Position numbers and translations under genes: made by a program. Source: Bos javanicus (lineage: Eukaryota > Chordata > Mammalia > Artiodactyla > Bovidae). Taken from it: a stretch of 64,000 nucleotides of DNA. The notes below the pieces were generated by a model, which saw only the letters and a program-made list of their open reading frames with translations, had not been told where the DNA came from and did no database searches. The stretch lies in contig NC_083877.1 of NCBI RefSeq assembly GCF_032452875.1, positions 46,115,724-46,179,723 of the forward strand, read 5' to 3'. Shown piece by piece: positions 10,821-21,135 of the stretch. Every line of letters starts with the position of its first letter. The first letter of the stretch is position 1.

Positions 10821-11152
10821 TGAACTGCAAGGAGATTAAACCAGTCAATCCTAAAGGAAATCAGTCCTGAATAGTCATGCAAGGACTGATGCTGAAGCTC
10901 CAATACTTTGGCCACCTGATGTGAAGAACTGACTCATTGGAAAAGACCCTGATGCTGGGAAAGATTGAAGGCAGGAGGAGAAGGGGTCGACAGAGGATGA
11001 GATGGTTGGATGGCATCACCGACTCAATGGCGATGAGTTTGAGCAATGAGTTTGAGCAAGCTTCAGGAGATGGTGAAGGACAGGGAATCCTGGCATGCTG
11101 CAGTCCATGGGGTTGCAAAGAGTTGGAGATGACTGAGCGACTGAACTGAACT
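10821..11152 (+). mobile_element. BovB LINE 3' end, 5'-truncated
   Basis: This covers the C-terminal BovB ORF2 and 3' UTR ('tactttggccacctgatg', 'gacagaggatgagatgg') and ends 'gactgagcgactgaactgaa'. Near-matching flanks aaatttagcat (10810-10820) and aaattttagcat (11153-11164) look like its target duplication. A 13-bp unit atgagtttgagca is duplicated in tandem at 11033-11058. The reading frame is decayed. Confidence 0.9.
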
Positions 11153-11164
11153 AAATTTTAGCAT

Positions 11165-11670
11165 CCATTGAGGATTTTTTTCCCCCAAATCCTCTATTAG
11201 TATAATAGTTTCAAAATAGTGATTTTCTTATTTATTTCTTCTACACTTATTATCTGGTGTGATGATGAGCTCTTCTTTCACATACCATTTCCTATCCCAT
11301 AATTACTTATCTATCTGTCTCTATGTTTGTATTTTAAGTGTCAGTATGGGCTAATAGATTCTTTGAATAGGATATATTATAATCTTTTACATTTATTATT
11401 TATGTTGATGCCCAAATTGTCCCTGGTTTTTCCAATAATAACTTTTCACAGTGGCTTCTGTGGGTTTTTTTTTTTTTAATTGACTAGGGTACATTCTATG
11501 AATTAAAAAACTCAAACTCCCTTGTTTTCTGGCCCCACAAGATGTTCCAGCCTCATCTGGTGTTTCCTTGTCCTAGTCCTGGAATCAACCATTTTTCCAA
11601 GGAAGGCTTGCTCCTTTTAGAGGAGAATGGTTTTTAGAAACTAAGATTTTGGGTGCTGAGTCTGGTAGAG
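11165..11670 (+). mobile_element. Ancient L1-type 3' UTR, right part
   Basis: The interrupted repeat resumes with 'atccattgaggattttttt', 'ctggccccacaagatgttcc', 'ctggaatcaaccatttttcc' and 'gagaatggtttttagaaact'. All are motifs of the same old L1 3' UTR. Confidence 0.55.
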
Positions 11671-12014
11671 AATGTATTTTATTAATAGGAAAACCAAATG
11701 AAAGGTAGGTCACGTAGGGACAGCTTTCAGGGACAAAAGCCTTCTCCTGTCCTTGTCTGTATTTGGCAGGGCCTCCAACATTAACATCTTTCACTCACCA
11801 GGCTTGATTCCCTGAGATGAGATGGATGAGCGAGGCCCAACCACAGAAATGATGGAACATTCTTTGTGGCCTCCTACCCTCTTTTGCTGCCTCCTGGGTT
11901 CCCATCTTTGGTGAACTTGAGAGCTTGTCCTGCTCTGAAACTTTCCAACCTTCCCTGTACCCCCAAAATTCACACCACTCCTACCATTTTCCAATGTAGT
12001 CCATTCTTTGGAAA
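11671..12014. other. Single-copy stretch, no gene seen
   Basis: No named repeat recognised. Overlapping 80-93-codon frames on both strands show no family resemblance. Confidence 0.5.
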
Positions 12015-12215
12015 TAGAAGAAAAGGGTTTGGACTCAAACTCTGGTTCCTCTACCTGTGTGTCCATGAGCAAGTTAATGATTTGGGGCCTCAGTTATCTT
12101 ATCCTTAAAATGCAGGAGTCATCTTTAATATCATAAACTAAAATGGAAGTGCTTTGCAAACACTAACACCTCCATAAAGATGTGAGGGGCTGTTATTACT
12201 ATAAACAAAATCCTT
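12015..12215 (+). mobile_element. MIR SINE
   Basis: MIR core: 'gtgtgtccatgagcaagtta', then 'cctcagttatcttatcc', then 'aagtgctttgcaaacac' near the 3' end. Diverged, non-coding. Confidence 0.65.
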
Positions 12216-12261
12216 TGGTGTATTAATAGCTCCATGAGTTAATGTTCCCAAGTTAACAAGG

Positions 12262-12410
12262 CAGCTTGAAGAAATGGGAATCACTTTGAAGCCAGAGAGA
12301 TCCAATCTGCCATTAATTGTTTATGTGGTCTTGGGCAAAGTCACTTGGCCTCTTTGGGTCTCAGTTTCTGCATCTGTAAAATGGGATAACAATACCGACC
12401 TTGTAGTTTG
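12262..12410 (+). mobile_element. MIR SINE
   Basis: A good MIR core: 'tgtggtcttgggcaaagtca', 'ctcagtttctgcatctgt' and 'aaatgggataacaatacc'. A 70-codon frame through it is not a gene. Confidence 0.8.
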
Positions 12411-12514
12411 TTTCTGGGTGTCTGCTGAGCCACAGGGCTTCCTGGACCAACCAGGGCTGGCATGGGAGGTGGAAGGGAGTAAGGGTTGAGCACTGGGGCA
12501 AGAGGAGAGGAGAG

Positions 12515-12675
12515 AGTGATTCTCAATCATGGCTGTACATTAGAATAACGTGGAGAACTTTTAAAAACTCCCAGCTCCCAGGATGCACCCAAGGCCAATT
12601 ATAACAGAATCTTTAGGTGGTAAGTCCTAGGCATCACTAATTTTTAAAGCTACCCCTGTGACTCCAACGTTAAGT
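12515..12675 (+). mobile_element. MER5A-type hAT-Charlie element
   Basis: The layout matches this short non-autonomous hAT element: 'gattctcaatcatggctg', 'tacattagaataacgtgg', 'cccaaggccaattata', 'taggcatcactaatt' and 'ctgtgactccaacgttaag'. The two ends are loosely inverted copies. Confidence 0.75.
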
Positions 12676-13544
12676 GAGCTAATAAACCTAACTCCTGCTG
12701 TCCCTTCTCTTCCTCTGGGACCATGACCAAAAAGCGTAGCTAATGATGGCAATGCTGGGTCTGGGGCAAGTGGCGAGGAAGGCATTTTCAAGCCTTTCAG
12801 ATCTGCTCAAACCCTAGCACCCATGCATTGGGGCTGCCTCTTTCCTGAGTGAATTTCAGTTGAACTTCAGTGACATCATTTGAAAGCTAAAAAGGTCTGC
12901 TTGCAGCACAGTGTTGATTTACTTCCCCCTCTCCCCAAGTACAAAGGATCTTACTTTTAAAAACCCTCCTTAATGATAGTGATACACTGAAATGATGTTG
13001 AAGTTGCCTGTTCAAAACATCAACAATACACTTATACGTATAATAAGCACATTACGCGTGTAATCTGGGGTTAGCCAGAGGCTTGTCATCTTGACCACAT
13101 GTTGTGCTGTCAGGCAGAGGCTTCTAGGAGACCACATGGGTGCCCCCCAGTCCTGCCCTTCCATGCTGGGCTGGAGCCTGGCCCGCATTTGAATAATTGT
13201 GTTTGGGAATTACAATGAAGCTTTGGGTTTATGTTCTTGTAGTGCATTTTTTGGAGTGGCTATATTGAGTGCCTCTGCCCTAAAAAGACAGGGGGCAGTG
13301 TCCCATGGCTTTGTCAAAAGGGTGGTGGAAAGAGCCAGAGCAAGATCCAAGAGTCTTGGTTATTAAGGTTCCTCGCTTCTCCCTTGAGCAGATGTCTTTG
13401 GTTTCTGGAGATCTTTCCATTCCCCAAGTAAATGCCTGATTTTGTCTGCAGTGAGGCCAGCTGGGTGAATCATGGGATAAATAGTGAAGGTAGTTCTCGA
13501 ACGGTCCAAGTGACAGAAAACCTGGAGGTTGTGGCGCTTTTAGT
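12676..13544. other. Single-copy stretch, no gene seen
   Basis: No repeat or exon supported. The composition is ordinary and no open frame is long enough to argue for coding. Confidence 0.5.
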
Positions 13545-13775
13545 CTCTGTGCGTTGAGTGCCTACTATGTGCCTGGCGCTTTGTGTGCGCTGTTATGTCT
13601 CACTGGCCCTACACCCCGCAGGGTAGATATTATCCCTACTTATTCTCCAATAATAAAACCAAGGCCCCGAGAGGTGAAATAAGTTGCCCAAAGTTACATA
13701 ACTAGGAAGTAGCAAGACTGGAAACCAGGGCTGACAGACGCCACTCTCAACTTTAAACTATACTATTCCATGAGG
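13545..13775 (-). mobile_element. MIR SINE
   Basis: Antisense MIR signature: 'gagtgcctactatgtgcctg', 'ggtagatattatccctact', 'aaggccccgagaggtgaaat' and 'agttgcccaaagttacata'. Confidence 0.78.
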
Positions 13776-14248
13776 CCCGAGTTATCAGCTCTACCACCTC
13801 CTCTGGCTTATAGAGATGTGAGAATTCATGAACGAGTCTTACCTCTCCACAAAACCATCAAGCTGAGAGATTGTACTTGTAGAAGTCCTGCCCTCCTTTC
13901 AGAAAGATTTCCTGTTACCTCTATGACCACCACCAGGCAGATGTGACAATAATTACATAGCAGGCAGCAAGGAAAGCGTTTCTCTCACTCTGCCCTCAGG
14001 CCACTTCCCAGCCTTCTCTGGAAACTCATTGTGTGGACACATCTAGAACATACCACGGGCCATCAAGACTTGTCTCTGGCTTTCATGCTCTATATGCACA
14101 GTCTACTCTTGTTTCCATCCGTTTCTGGTTCCTCTGGTCAGCAGAGGCCAAAGTTGTAAGGAGTTTATCTTAAAATCTAGTGTTGGTTTTAAAAATTCTG
14201 GCTCATAGAATCTTGCATTCACAGAATTTTAAAGTTGGAAAGGATGCT
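13776..14248. other. Single-copy stretch, no gene seen
   Basis: No feature recognised before the L1 target site at 14249. Confidence 0.5.
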
Positions 14249-14775
14249 AAAGATTACCCATTTAAACAGAATAGAGAGCCCAGAAATAAACCCACACACT
14301 CACAGTCAATTAATCTTCAACAAAGGAGGCAAAAATATACAATGGAAAAAAGACAGTCTCTTTAGCAAGTGGTGTTGGGAAAGCTGGACAGCTGCATGTA
14401 AATCAACGAAGTTAGAATACTCTTTCATACCATACACAGAAACAAACTCAAAATGGCTTAAAGACTTAAATATAAGACATGACACCATAAAACTCCTAGA
14501 AGAGAACATAGGCAAAACATTCTCTGACATAAATTGCAGCAACACTTTCCTAGATCAATCCCAGAAGGCAAAAGAAATAAAAGCAAAAATAAATTTTTAT
14601 TTTTGTTATAAATGGGACCTGACTTAACTTAAAAGCTCATGCATAGCAAAGGAAATCATAAACAAAATGAAAAGACAACTTATGGACTGGGAGAAGATGT
14701 TCGTAAACAATGCGACTGACAAGGGCTTAATTCCCAAAATATAAAAACAGCTCATACAACTCAACAATAAAACAA

Positions 14776-14888
14776 TACTGGAGTGGTTGCCATTTCCATC
14801 TCCAGGGGATCTTCCTGACCCAGGGATCGAACCTGGGTCTCTTGCATTGCATACAGATTCTTCACGGTCTCAGCCACCACGGAAGCCC
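14776..14888 (-). mobile_element. Bov-tA SINE fragment inside L1
   Basis: Antisense head half of a Bov-tA ('actggagtggttgcc' to 'cagccaccacggaagccc'); the 3' Bov-A part is missing, so it is 3'-truncated. Flanking near-repeats aacaataaaacaa and cacagtaaaacaa suggest the target site at 14763-14775 and 14888-14900. Confidence 0.88.
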
Positions 14889-15330
14889 ACAGTAAAACAA
14901 ACAACCCAATCCAAAAATGGGCAGAAGGCCTAAATAGACATTTCTTCAAAGAAGACAAACATATGGCCACTAGGCACATGAAAACATGTTCAACATGTCT
15001 TACTATTGGAGAAAAGCAAATCAAAACTGTAATGAGTTATCACCTCACACCAGTCAGAAAGGCATCGTTAAAGTCTACAAATAACAAAGGCTGGGGAGGG
15101 TGTAGAGAAAAGGAAACCCTCCTACACTGTTGGTGGGAATGTAAATTGGTGCAGCCACAGGGACAACAGTATGAAGGTTCCTTAAAAAACTAAAAACCGA
15201 GCTACCATGTGATCCAGCAGTCCCACTCCTGGGCATTTATCTGCAGAAAAACATGGTTTGAAAGAATATATGCATCCCAGTGTTCACTGCAGCACTGTTC
15301 AAATAGTCAAGACATGGAAGCAACCTAGAG

Positions 15331-15357
15331 TATATATATATATATATATATATATAT
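15331..15357. repeat. (TA)13 microsatellite inside L1
   Basis: Pure TA dinucleotide run within the decayed L1 ORF2/3' UTR, where L1 normally has a short 'tatataca' motif. It is a likely length polymorphism. Confidence 0.9.
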
Positions 15358-15755
15358 CTGTGGAATATTATTCAGCCATAAAAATGAAATAATGCCATTT
15401 ACAGCAACATGGATGAACCAAGTGAAGTCAGAGACAAATATCATATGACATCACTCCTAAATAGAATCTAAAAAAATGATACAAATGAACTTATTTAGAA
15501 AACAGAAACACACACACAGACATGGAAAACAAACTCTGGTTCCCAAAGGGAAAAGGCAAGGGGGAGGAAAAACTTAGGACCGTGGGGTTAACAGATCTAC
15601 ATTATCGTGTGTAGCATAGATTAAAAACAAGGGCCTACTGTAGAGCACAGGGAGCACCTGAAACGAGCACAACATTATGAATCAACTACATTTCAACTTA
15701 AAAAAGGAACAAAACAAAGCCAAAGAGGAAAAAAAAAAAAGATTACCCATTTAAA

Positions 15756-16565
15756 TCTCCTTTATTTACAATTGGGGAAACCAAGGTCTAGAGCTATTTA
15801 GACGCCCACTAAGGTTACAATGTGAAATCAGTGGTCAGAACAAAATATCACTAGAAGTCATGTGATCCCTTTCCCCTTGTCAGTTTACCCCAGAATTTCA
15901 TTCTTGTCTGACACTGATTGCTTTTCAAGAACCTATTTCCGGGATCCCCTTCGTCAAGAGATGAGGCTAAGTAGGCAGGACCTGTGGGCGGGCATGATGG
16001 AGGGGACAGGAGATCACTTACCCCCAACCCCAGGCCACAGCTTGAGCTTCAGTGCAGCCTGGAGATGCTGGACACAAAACAGGAACAATAGAGAGTACCT
16101 TTGCCTCGGAAACCAGGAATATTTTGAGGGCACAACTCCATGTGGCAGAAGCGGGCCAGGGCATTTAGCAAAGCCCCTCAAATAGATGCCAATGTGAGGC
16201 AGTCCCAGTGGCAGGAGAATTCAGGACCTGGGTCCTGGCTGCCATTCGCCTGGAGAACCAGCTCTGATCTGCTTGAGAGCTTTGGCCTCAGCAGAGCTCC
16301 GGCTTGTGCTCAGTGAACGATTACCTTTGAAACCACCTGGGCTCACACGAGGATCCCAGGTGTATTTCTGAGGTTTCTCCTCCTCTTGAGGACAAGGACC
16401 AGTATTTCACTCCTATTCCACAGATTCAGTTCTAAACAACCTAAAGCTGTTTCTTTTTTTAAAATCCAGTCTGTCTTTAAAATAAGAATCTTGTTGACAG
16501 GATTCATGGGAAGTGTCATAGACTTTGAAGGCATTTTTATAGGAAGAGCTCCCAAAAGGCTTGGA
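15756..16565. other. Single-copy stretch, no gene seen
   Basis: The 107- and 101-codon frames here resemble no family I know and have no supporting splice or promoter context. Nothing is called. Confidence 0.5.
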
Positions 16566-16716
16566 ACAGTGATTCTCAACCCCTGCTTGTTAGACCTGGT
16601 GAGATTTGAAAACCTCCCCCTTGCTCTGGCCCCGCCTGCATAATTCAATCAGAACCTCTGGAGGTCAACCGCATCAGTAGTTAAATCTCCCCAGGTGGTT
16701 CCAGTTCCAATGTGGC
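16566..16716 (+). mobile_element. MER5A-type hAT-Charlie element
   Basis: Starts 'cagtgattctcaaccc', contains 'aattcaatcagaacctctgg' and ends 'ccaggtggttccagttcc' with 'aatgtggcc'. This fits MER5A structure with a GC-rich middle. Confidence 0.7.
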
Positions 16717-16827
16717 CAGTTATGACCCCCTGGTGGAATTAGTAGAGTATCCCAGGCAACCTTTGGAAAGGACAGCAGGGGTCTGGATAGCTAAGCTTCC
16801 ACGTGATTGCTCCAAACTATCCTTAAG

Positions 16828-17061
16828 CACAGGTTTCCCTGGTGGCTCAGACAGTAAAGAATCCGTCTGTAATGCAGGAGACTCAGGTTCGATCCCCGGG
16901 TCGGGAAAATTCCCTGGGTCGGGAAAATTCCCTGGAGAAGGAAAAGGCTACCCACTCCAGTATTCTTGCCTGGGGAATTCCATGGACAGAGGGGCCTGGC
17001 AAGCTACAGTCCATGGGGTTGCAAAGAGCTGGACATGACTGAGGGACTAACATAAACACAC
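16828..17061 (+). mobile_element. Bov-tA SINE with internal 18-bp duplication
   Basis: A Bov-tA head and Bov-A body carry a short TSD atccttaag at 16819-16827 and 17062-17070. An 18-bp unit (gggtcgggaaaattccct) is exactly duplicated in tandem at 16898-16915 and 16916-16933, lengthening this copy. Confidence 0.93.
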
Positions 17062-17344
17062 ATCCTTAAGGACCTTGTTGGCCCAATTAACCCCTGACAG
17101 TGGGGCACACCTAAGTTCATTTCACTGCTCTGACTTGATTTAGGTGCAGTCAGACCAAGAACTGTGCTTTATAGTCCTAGATGGTAGCTTACAGACAGCT
17201 TCAGCCTGTTACACAGATTTGAGGTGGAAAAGGAAGAAAGAAACAGCCTGTAACAAAACAGAAGTGTCTTGCTGTCATTCCATCGGTTGGTCCTAAGGTT
17301 GCTCTCTCTGCCTCTTCCTTGTTGCTACTGGAAAAATCCAGATG

Positions 17345-17545
17345 TTGTTGGTGATCTTGAGAAAGTGGCTTTGAAGCTCAAAACAATAAATAACCTTTCC
17401 AAGATTACCAGACTCATGGGTATTACTCCTATCTGTAAAATGGGAATAATACTGACCTCATAGCACTGGAGGAAGGAGTGAATGAGATTATGTTGGTTAT
17501 ACTCCTGGCCCAGTGCCCTCCCTCTGAACAGTAGCTAATGTTTGT
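17345..17545 (+). mobile_element. MIR SINE (diverged)
   Basis: MIR-like 'ctatctgtaaaatgggaata', 'atactgacctcatagcac' and 'gtgaatgagattatg', followed by a degraded 3' part. Confidence 0.6.
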
Positions 17546-17767
17546 ATTCGCTGATTGGTCAGACCCTTCATTATAAAGAAAATAGACTCAAAAATTTGTT
17601 TTTAAAGATGATAATTTATCCCTTGTATTTTAATGTGCATAAGAAAGGTGAAGAATTTCCAGGTCTTCACTTTGAACTGCTCAGATGTGAATACTCAGCT
17701 CACACTAACTTATGATGGTAATGATCCTCTGGTGGATGTTGATTCAACATTACCCTAACATTTTAGT

Positions 17768-18031
17768 GTATGTGTGCACGTGTGAGTGTATGTGTGAGTG
17801 TGAGTGTGTGTGGGCATGTGTGCTCAGTCGCTCAGTGGTGTCCAACTCTTTGCGACCCCATGCATTGTAGCCCGCCAGGCTTCTCTATCCATGGAATTTT
17901 CCAGGCAAGAATACTGGAGCAGGTTGCCACTTCCTATTCCAAGGCATCTTCCCTACCTAGGGATCAAATCCACATCTCTTGGATCTGCTGCGTTTGGCAG
18001 GCAGGTTCTTTACCACTGTGTCACCTGGAAG
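17768..18031 (-). mobile_element. Bov-tA SINE with TG-rich tail
   Basis: An antisense Bov-tA (17824-18031) whose tail extends as a (TG)n-rich microsatellite at 17768-17823. The flanks cctaacattttagt (17754-17767) and cctaacgtttcagt (18032-18045) differ at two positions and fit an aged target duplication. Confidence 0.9.
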
Positions 18032-18164
18032 CCTAACGTTTCAGTACCATAACAGAAATCGGAAAGTGTAAAAATCTTTAAAGACACCATCTTTCATGAT
18101 TGAAAGAAATAATTCACATATTTGATGTACTTTCAGGTTCTGATTGCTTTTAAAGTCAGGCATA

Positions 18165-18439
18165 GGGCTTCCCTGGTGGCTCAATGGTAAAGAATTTGCC
18201 TGCCAATGCTGGAGACACAGGCTTGATTCCTGATCTGGGAAGATCTCACAAGCCTTGGAGCAACTAAGCCCGAGAGCCACAGCTGTTGAGCCTGTGCTCT
18301 AGAGCCTGGGAGCCACAACTACTGAGCCCACATGCGCTAAAGCCCATGCTCCACAACAAGAGAAGCCACCGCAGCGAGAAGCCTGACTGCAACTAAAGAA
18401 AAGCCTGCTCACCAGCGAAGACCCAGCACAGCCAAAAAT
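18165..18439 (+). mobile_element. CHR-type tRNA-derived SINE
   Basis: CHR copy from 'gggcttccctggtggctca' to 'cagccaaaaata'. The flanks aaagtcaggcata (18152-18164) and aaagccaggcaca (18440-18452) look like its TSD with two changes. Confidence 0.92.
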
Positions 18440-18499
18440 AAAGCCAGGCACAATAGAACTCAGGGGAAGAGATCCACCATCAACAATAGTTATAACCCT

Positions 18500-18645
18500 A
18501 ACCGGTATAATATGCTTTAGTTTTCAAAGCATTTCCCATATTCAATGCAGTAACCTTAGAAGAAAAGCAAGGGAGCCTTATACCCATTTTACAGATAAAG
18601 AAACTGTGGGCTAAAGGTACTCAACAGAGCTAGGTCTGAAATCTC
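18500..18645 (-). mobile_element. MIR SINE
   Basis: Antisense MIR: 'cattttacagataaag' with 'aaactgtgggctaaagg' and 'caacagagctaggtctga'. Confidence 0.65.
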
Positions 18646-18719
18646 TGCTATTGCCAAGAAAGCACACTGATTCCGTAGTTAAAAGAGGAGAGATTGAGTC
18701 CACTCAGAAACTGTGTACA

Positions 18720-18835
18720 GTTTATTCACTATTTACTACTACAGTCCAGGCACCGAGTGTTGGGAAGGACAGTGAACACAGTAGATGTGGTGCTGTCCCC
18801 ATGGAGCCCACAGTTAATGCAGTTTATAGTCACTC
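18720..18835 (-). mobile_element. Possible L2/MIR-type 3' end
   Basis: The order 'tttattcactatttactac', 'ccaggcaccgagtgttggg', 'acagtgaacacagtaga' and 'cccatggagcccac' resembles an antisense L2-family 3' end. A 175-codon open frame (18651-19178) runs through it, which argues against that frame being a gene. Confidence 0.4.
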
Positions 18836-20019
18836 TCCATCTCTAATTTGTTCCTCTGCTCAGGGTAGCTGCTCTTTCCAACTTCACCTTAGCAATGTGT
18901 CTATGCATAAGCTCCAGAAAAGGCAGCTACTTCTGCTTATCGGTCAAACACAGGTCTCCTCCAAGCCCCTGGCTGATGGCATGTCATTCAGTTTGGCCAG
19001 CTGGTGCCCTCACATGAGGGTGATCAGAGCCCCGCACATGCCATCTCTCACCTCTCAGATGCTTGAGATCTGTGGGCCACACAGCCCAGGGGCCCAAGGC
19101 CTGTCCTCACTTGTGGATCCAAAGCTAACAGGAGAGCCTCCTTGGCGGGTGTTTCCTTTGCCACAGGTTGGATCATAGAGCTCTGGCCTAGGGCCTGGTG
19201 ACTTCTGTGTCAGGTGTCAGAGGTGGAACAGTGAAGGAAAGGGAGGGTGGGGAGCTATTTTCAGCTTGTTCCAATGGCTTAAAACATCAGCTTCTCTTGT
19301 GCCTTATTTAAATGAACAGTCTTGACCTAAAAAAAAATCAAAGCTGTGACTCAATTGAGCTCCTGAGTTGCTCAAACCGCCCTGGGCTTCTGTCTGGGGC
19401 TATTATGAACAACATCTTTGGCTGGTTTGAGGTGGACACTGTGTTTAGGCAACTGAAAGAGCGTTTGGAAACCATCCCCCTGGATTTGGGGGCCAGGGTG
19501 GAAAACACTGTTTAGGATCCCAGTTTGCTGTTTTGGCCCACTCTTATTTTTAAATTGTGTGGGTGGGACTTGCCCATTCAAGGAAAAGCTCATTTCTAGC
19601 TTTCCAAAGCAGAGAAGATGGACATGTAGACATACCGAGGTGAGCCCGGGCTCACCAGATCCTACCTAAGGAACCACATGTGCTGTGTGTACCAGGAACA
19701 CATTCCTTTGGGGAGAGGAGCCACAAGGCAGGGGCATAGTGGGGTAAACATGTCCATTTCAAACCTCTTCTCAATGCGAGGCTGGCCTGAAGAAGCGTGC
19801 AAAATAGGGAGGGTTAGCCTCTGGTGCTCCGTGCTGCCCTCTCATCGTTGCACAGCTCCCACTACCTGGCCCCACTGCAGAGCTGTCTGTCTGTGTCTTC
19901 CTTTCCCAGACAGTGCCCTGTGCTCCCAAATGAGCTCTTTGCCTCACCATATCTGTCTCATCAAACTATTGCTCTGTATTCACGTAGCACCCCAGTAACA
20001 GGAGGAAAGTGTTCCAGTG
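18836..20019. other. Single-copy stretch, no gene seen
   Basis: About 1.2 kb has no recognised repeat. The stretch 19300-19540 is notably repeat-free and has a 67-codon + frame at 19312-19515. Without a comparison I cannot say whether it is conserved. Confidence 0.5.
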
Positions 20020-20135
20020 GCAAATGCAGGGGTTCTGGGACTTGGTTCGAATCCTATCCATGCTGTTTCCTGGCCAGGTGACTGTAGTCTAAGGCTCTTC
20101 ACCTCTTTGGGCCTCAGCTTCCTTTTCTGTGACAA
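20020..20135 (+). mobile_element. MIR SINE fragment
   Basis: 'gacttggttcgaatcctatc', 'ccaggtgactgtagtc' and 'cctctttgggcctcagcttcc' match the MIR core order. Confidence 0.7.
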
Positions 20136-20359
20136 CTTCACGGGCAATCAATCTACAGAAACATCTCTATAAATGGTTTCAGCAAATACAAATACAAGCA
20201 ATGATGATGGGCTTTGAAATCAGCCTTTGGTGGTGGTCAGTGCTAACGTCAGCCCAGCATGCCCTCCTACACCAACAGACTTGACTAAGTTATAGTCAAA
20301 CAGTGATGGCAGTGATGCTCATATGCACGCATGTAGTATGTGCAGGGCAGGCTCTGTAG

Positions 20360-20438
20360 CCCGACTATTTGGCTCGTATCTGAAGGTTTCCAATTCCTGG
20401 CTGAGTGATCTCGGGCTGGTATCCCAGTTCCCTTATCT
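20360..20438 (+). mobile_element. MIR SINE, left part (split by CHR)
   Basis: The MIR core ('gctgagtgatctcgggc', 'cagttcccttatct') is cut at 20448 by a CHR SINE and resumes at 20808. Confidence 0.7.
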
Positions 20439-20448
20439 AGAAATGAGG

Positions 20449-20797
20449 GCAGGGCTTCCTTGGTGGCTCAGTGGTAAAGACTCTGCCTACCAATGCACGA
20501 GACACAGGTTCAATCCCTGGTCTGGTTTCACATGCCGGACTGTGAAAGCCTGTGCATCACAACTACTGAGCCTGTGCTCAAGAGTCCAGGAACTGCAACT
20601 GCTGAGCCCACGCACTGCAAATACAGAAGCCTGGGAGCCCTAGAGCCTGTGTTCCCCAACAGGAGAAGCCGCCGCAGTGAGAAGCCCAAGCAACGCAACT
20701 GGAGAGCAGCCCCCACTCTCCACAACTGGAGAAGAGCCCAAGCAGCAACGGAGAACCTGTACAGCCAAATAGATAAATGAATACAAATTTAAGAAAA
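20449..20797 (+). mobile_element. CHR-type SINE inserted in MIR
   Basis: Full CHR copy ('gggcttccttggtggctcag' to 'cagccaaatagataaa'). A 10-bp TSD agaaatgagg lies at 20439-20448 and 20798-20807, and both copies are MIR sequence. Confidence 0.93.
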
Positions 20798-20807
20798 AGA
20801 AATGAGG

Positions 20808-20940
20808 ATAATGGCAGCGTTCCTCCCTCGCCCCTCCTCCGCTTCACAGTGAGGTTATAAAGATTAAATGAGCTGATTCACGTAAAGCTCTTGGAACAGT
20901 GCCTGGCATCAAGAAAGCATTCAATAAATATTCTTATAAC
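20808..20940 (+). mobile_element. MIR SINE, right part
   Basis: 'ataaagattaaatgagctg', 'gtaaagctcttggaacagtg' and 'cctggcatcaagaaagc', then 'attcaataaatatt'. This is a clear MIR 3' half. Confidence 0.8.
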
Positions 20941-20989
20941 TAGCAGTTTACATTTGAAGAGAATGCTCAGATGGGTTATCTGATTTGCA

Positions 20990-21135
20990 TTTGATTCCTA
21001 AACACGCTGGGACAGGCAGAGAATCATATCATTTTATGAGTAAGGAAGTTCAGATTCAAATGGATGAACTATCTCACCTGGAACGGAGCCCAGGTTTTCT
21101 GACCCCCAAACCAGTGCTCTTTCTCTGCCGTATGG
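20990..21135 (-). mobile_element. MIR SINE (diverged)
   Basis: Antisense MIR order: 'tcattttatgagtaaggaag', 'ggaacggagcccaggttttc' and 'accagtgctctttctctgcc'. Confidence 0.55.

Larger units (their letters stand above)
14267..15737 (+). mobile_element. L1, 5'-truncated, 18-bp TSD
   Basis: This is an L1 from within ORF2 to a poly-A tail at about 15730. Recognisable ORF2 C-terminal peptides include KWCWESWTAACK near 14362 and KTFSDINCSNTF near 14510, then a decayed 'HCWWECKLVQP' near 15131-15163. The 3' UTR and tail follow. The repeat aaagattacccatttaaa flanks it at 14249-14266 and 15738-15755; the leading As on the right merge with the tail. Internal decay includes an AT-rich insertion that ends the first open segment near 14625, a Bov-tA piece and a TA run. 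It is a dead copy. Confidence 0.93.

Noticed and set aside
18651..19178. 175-codon open frame, one of the longest not mainly on a SINE or LINE
   Set aside because: It crosses an L2-like fragment, shows no recognisable domain, and has no promoter, splice or polyadenylation context. A frame of this length is expected by chance in 64 kb.
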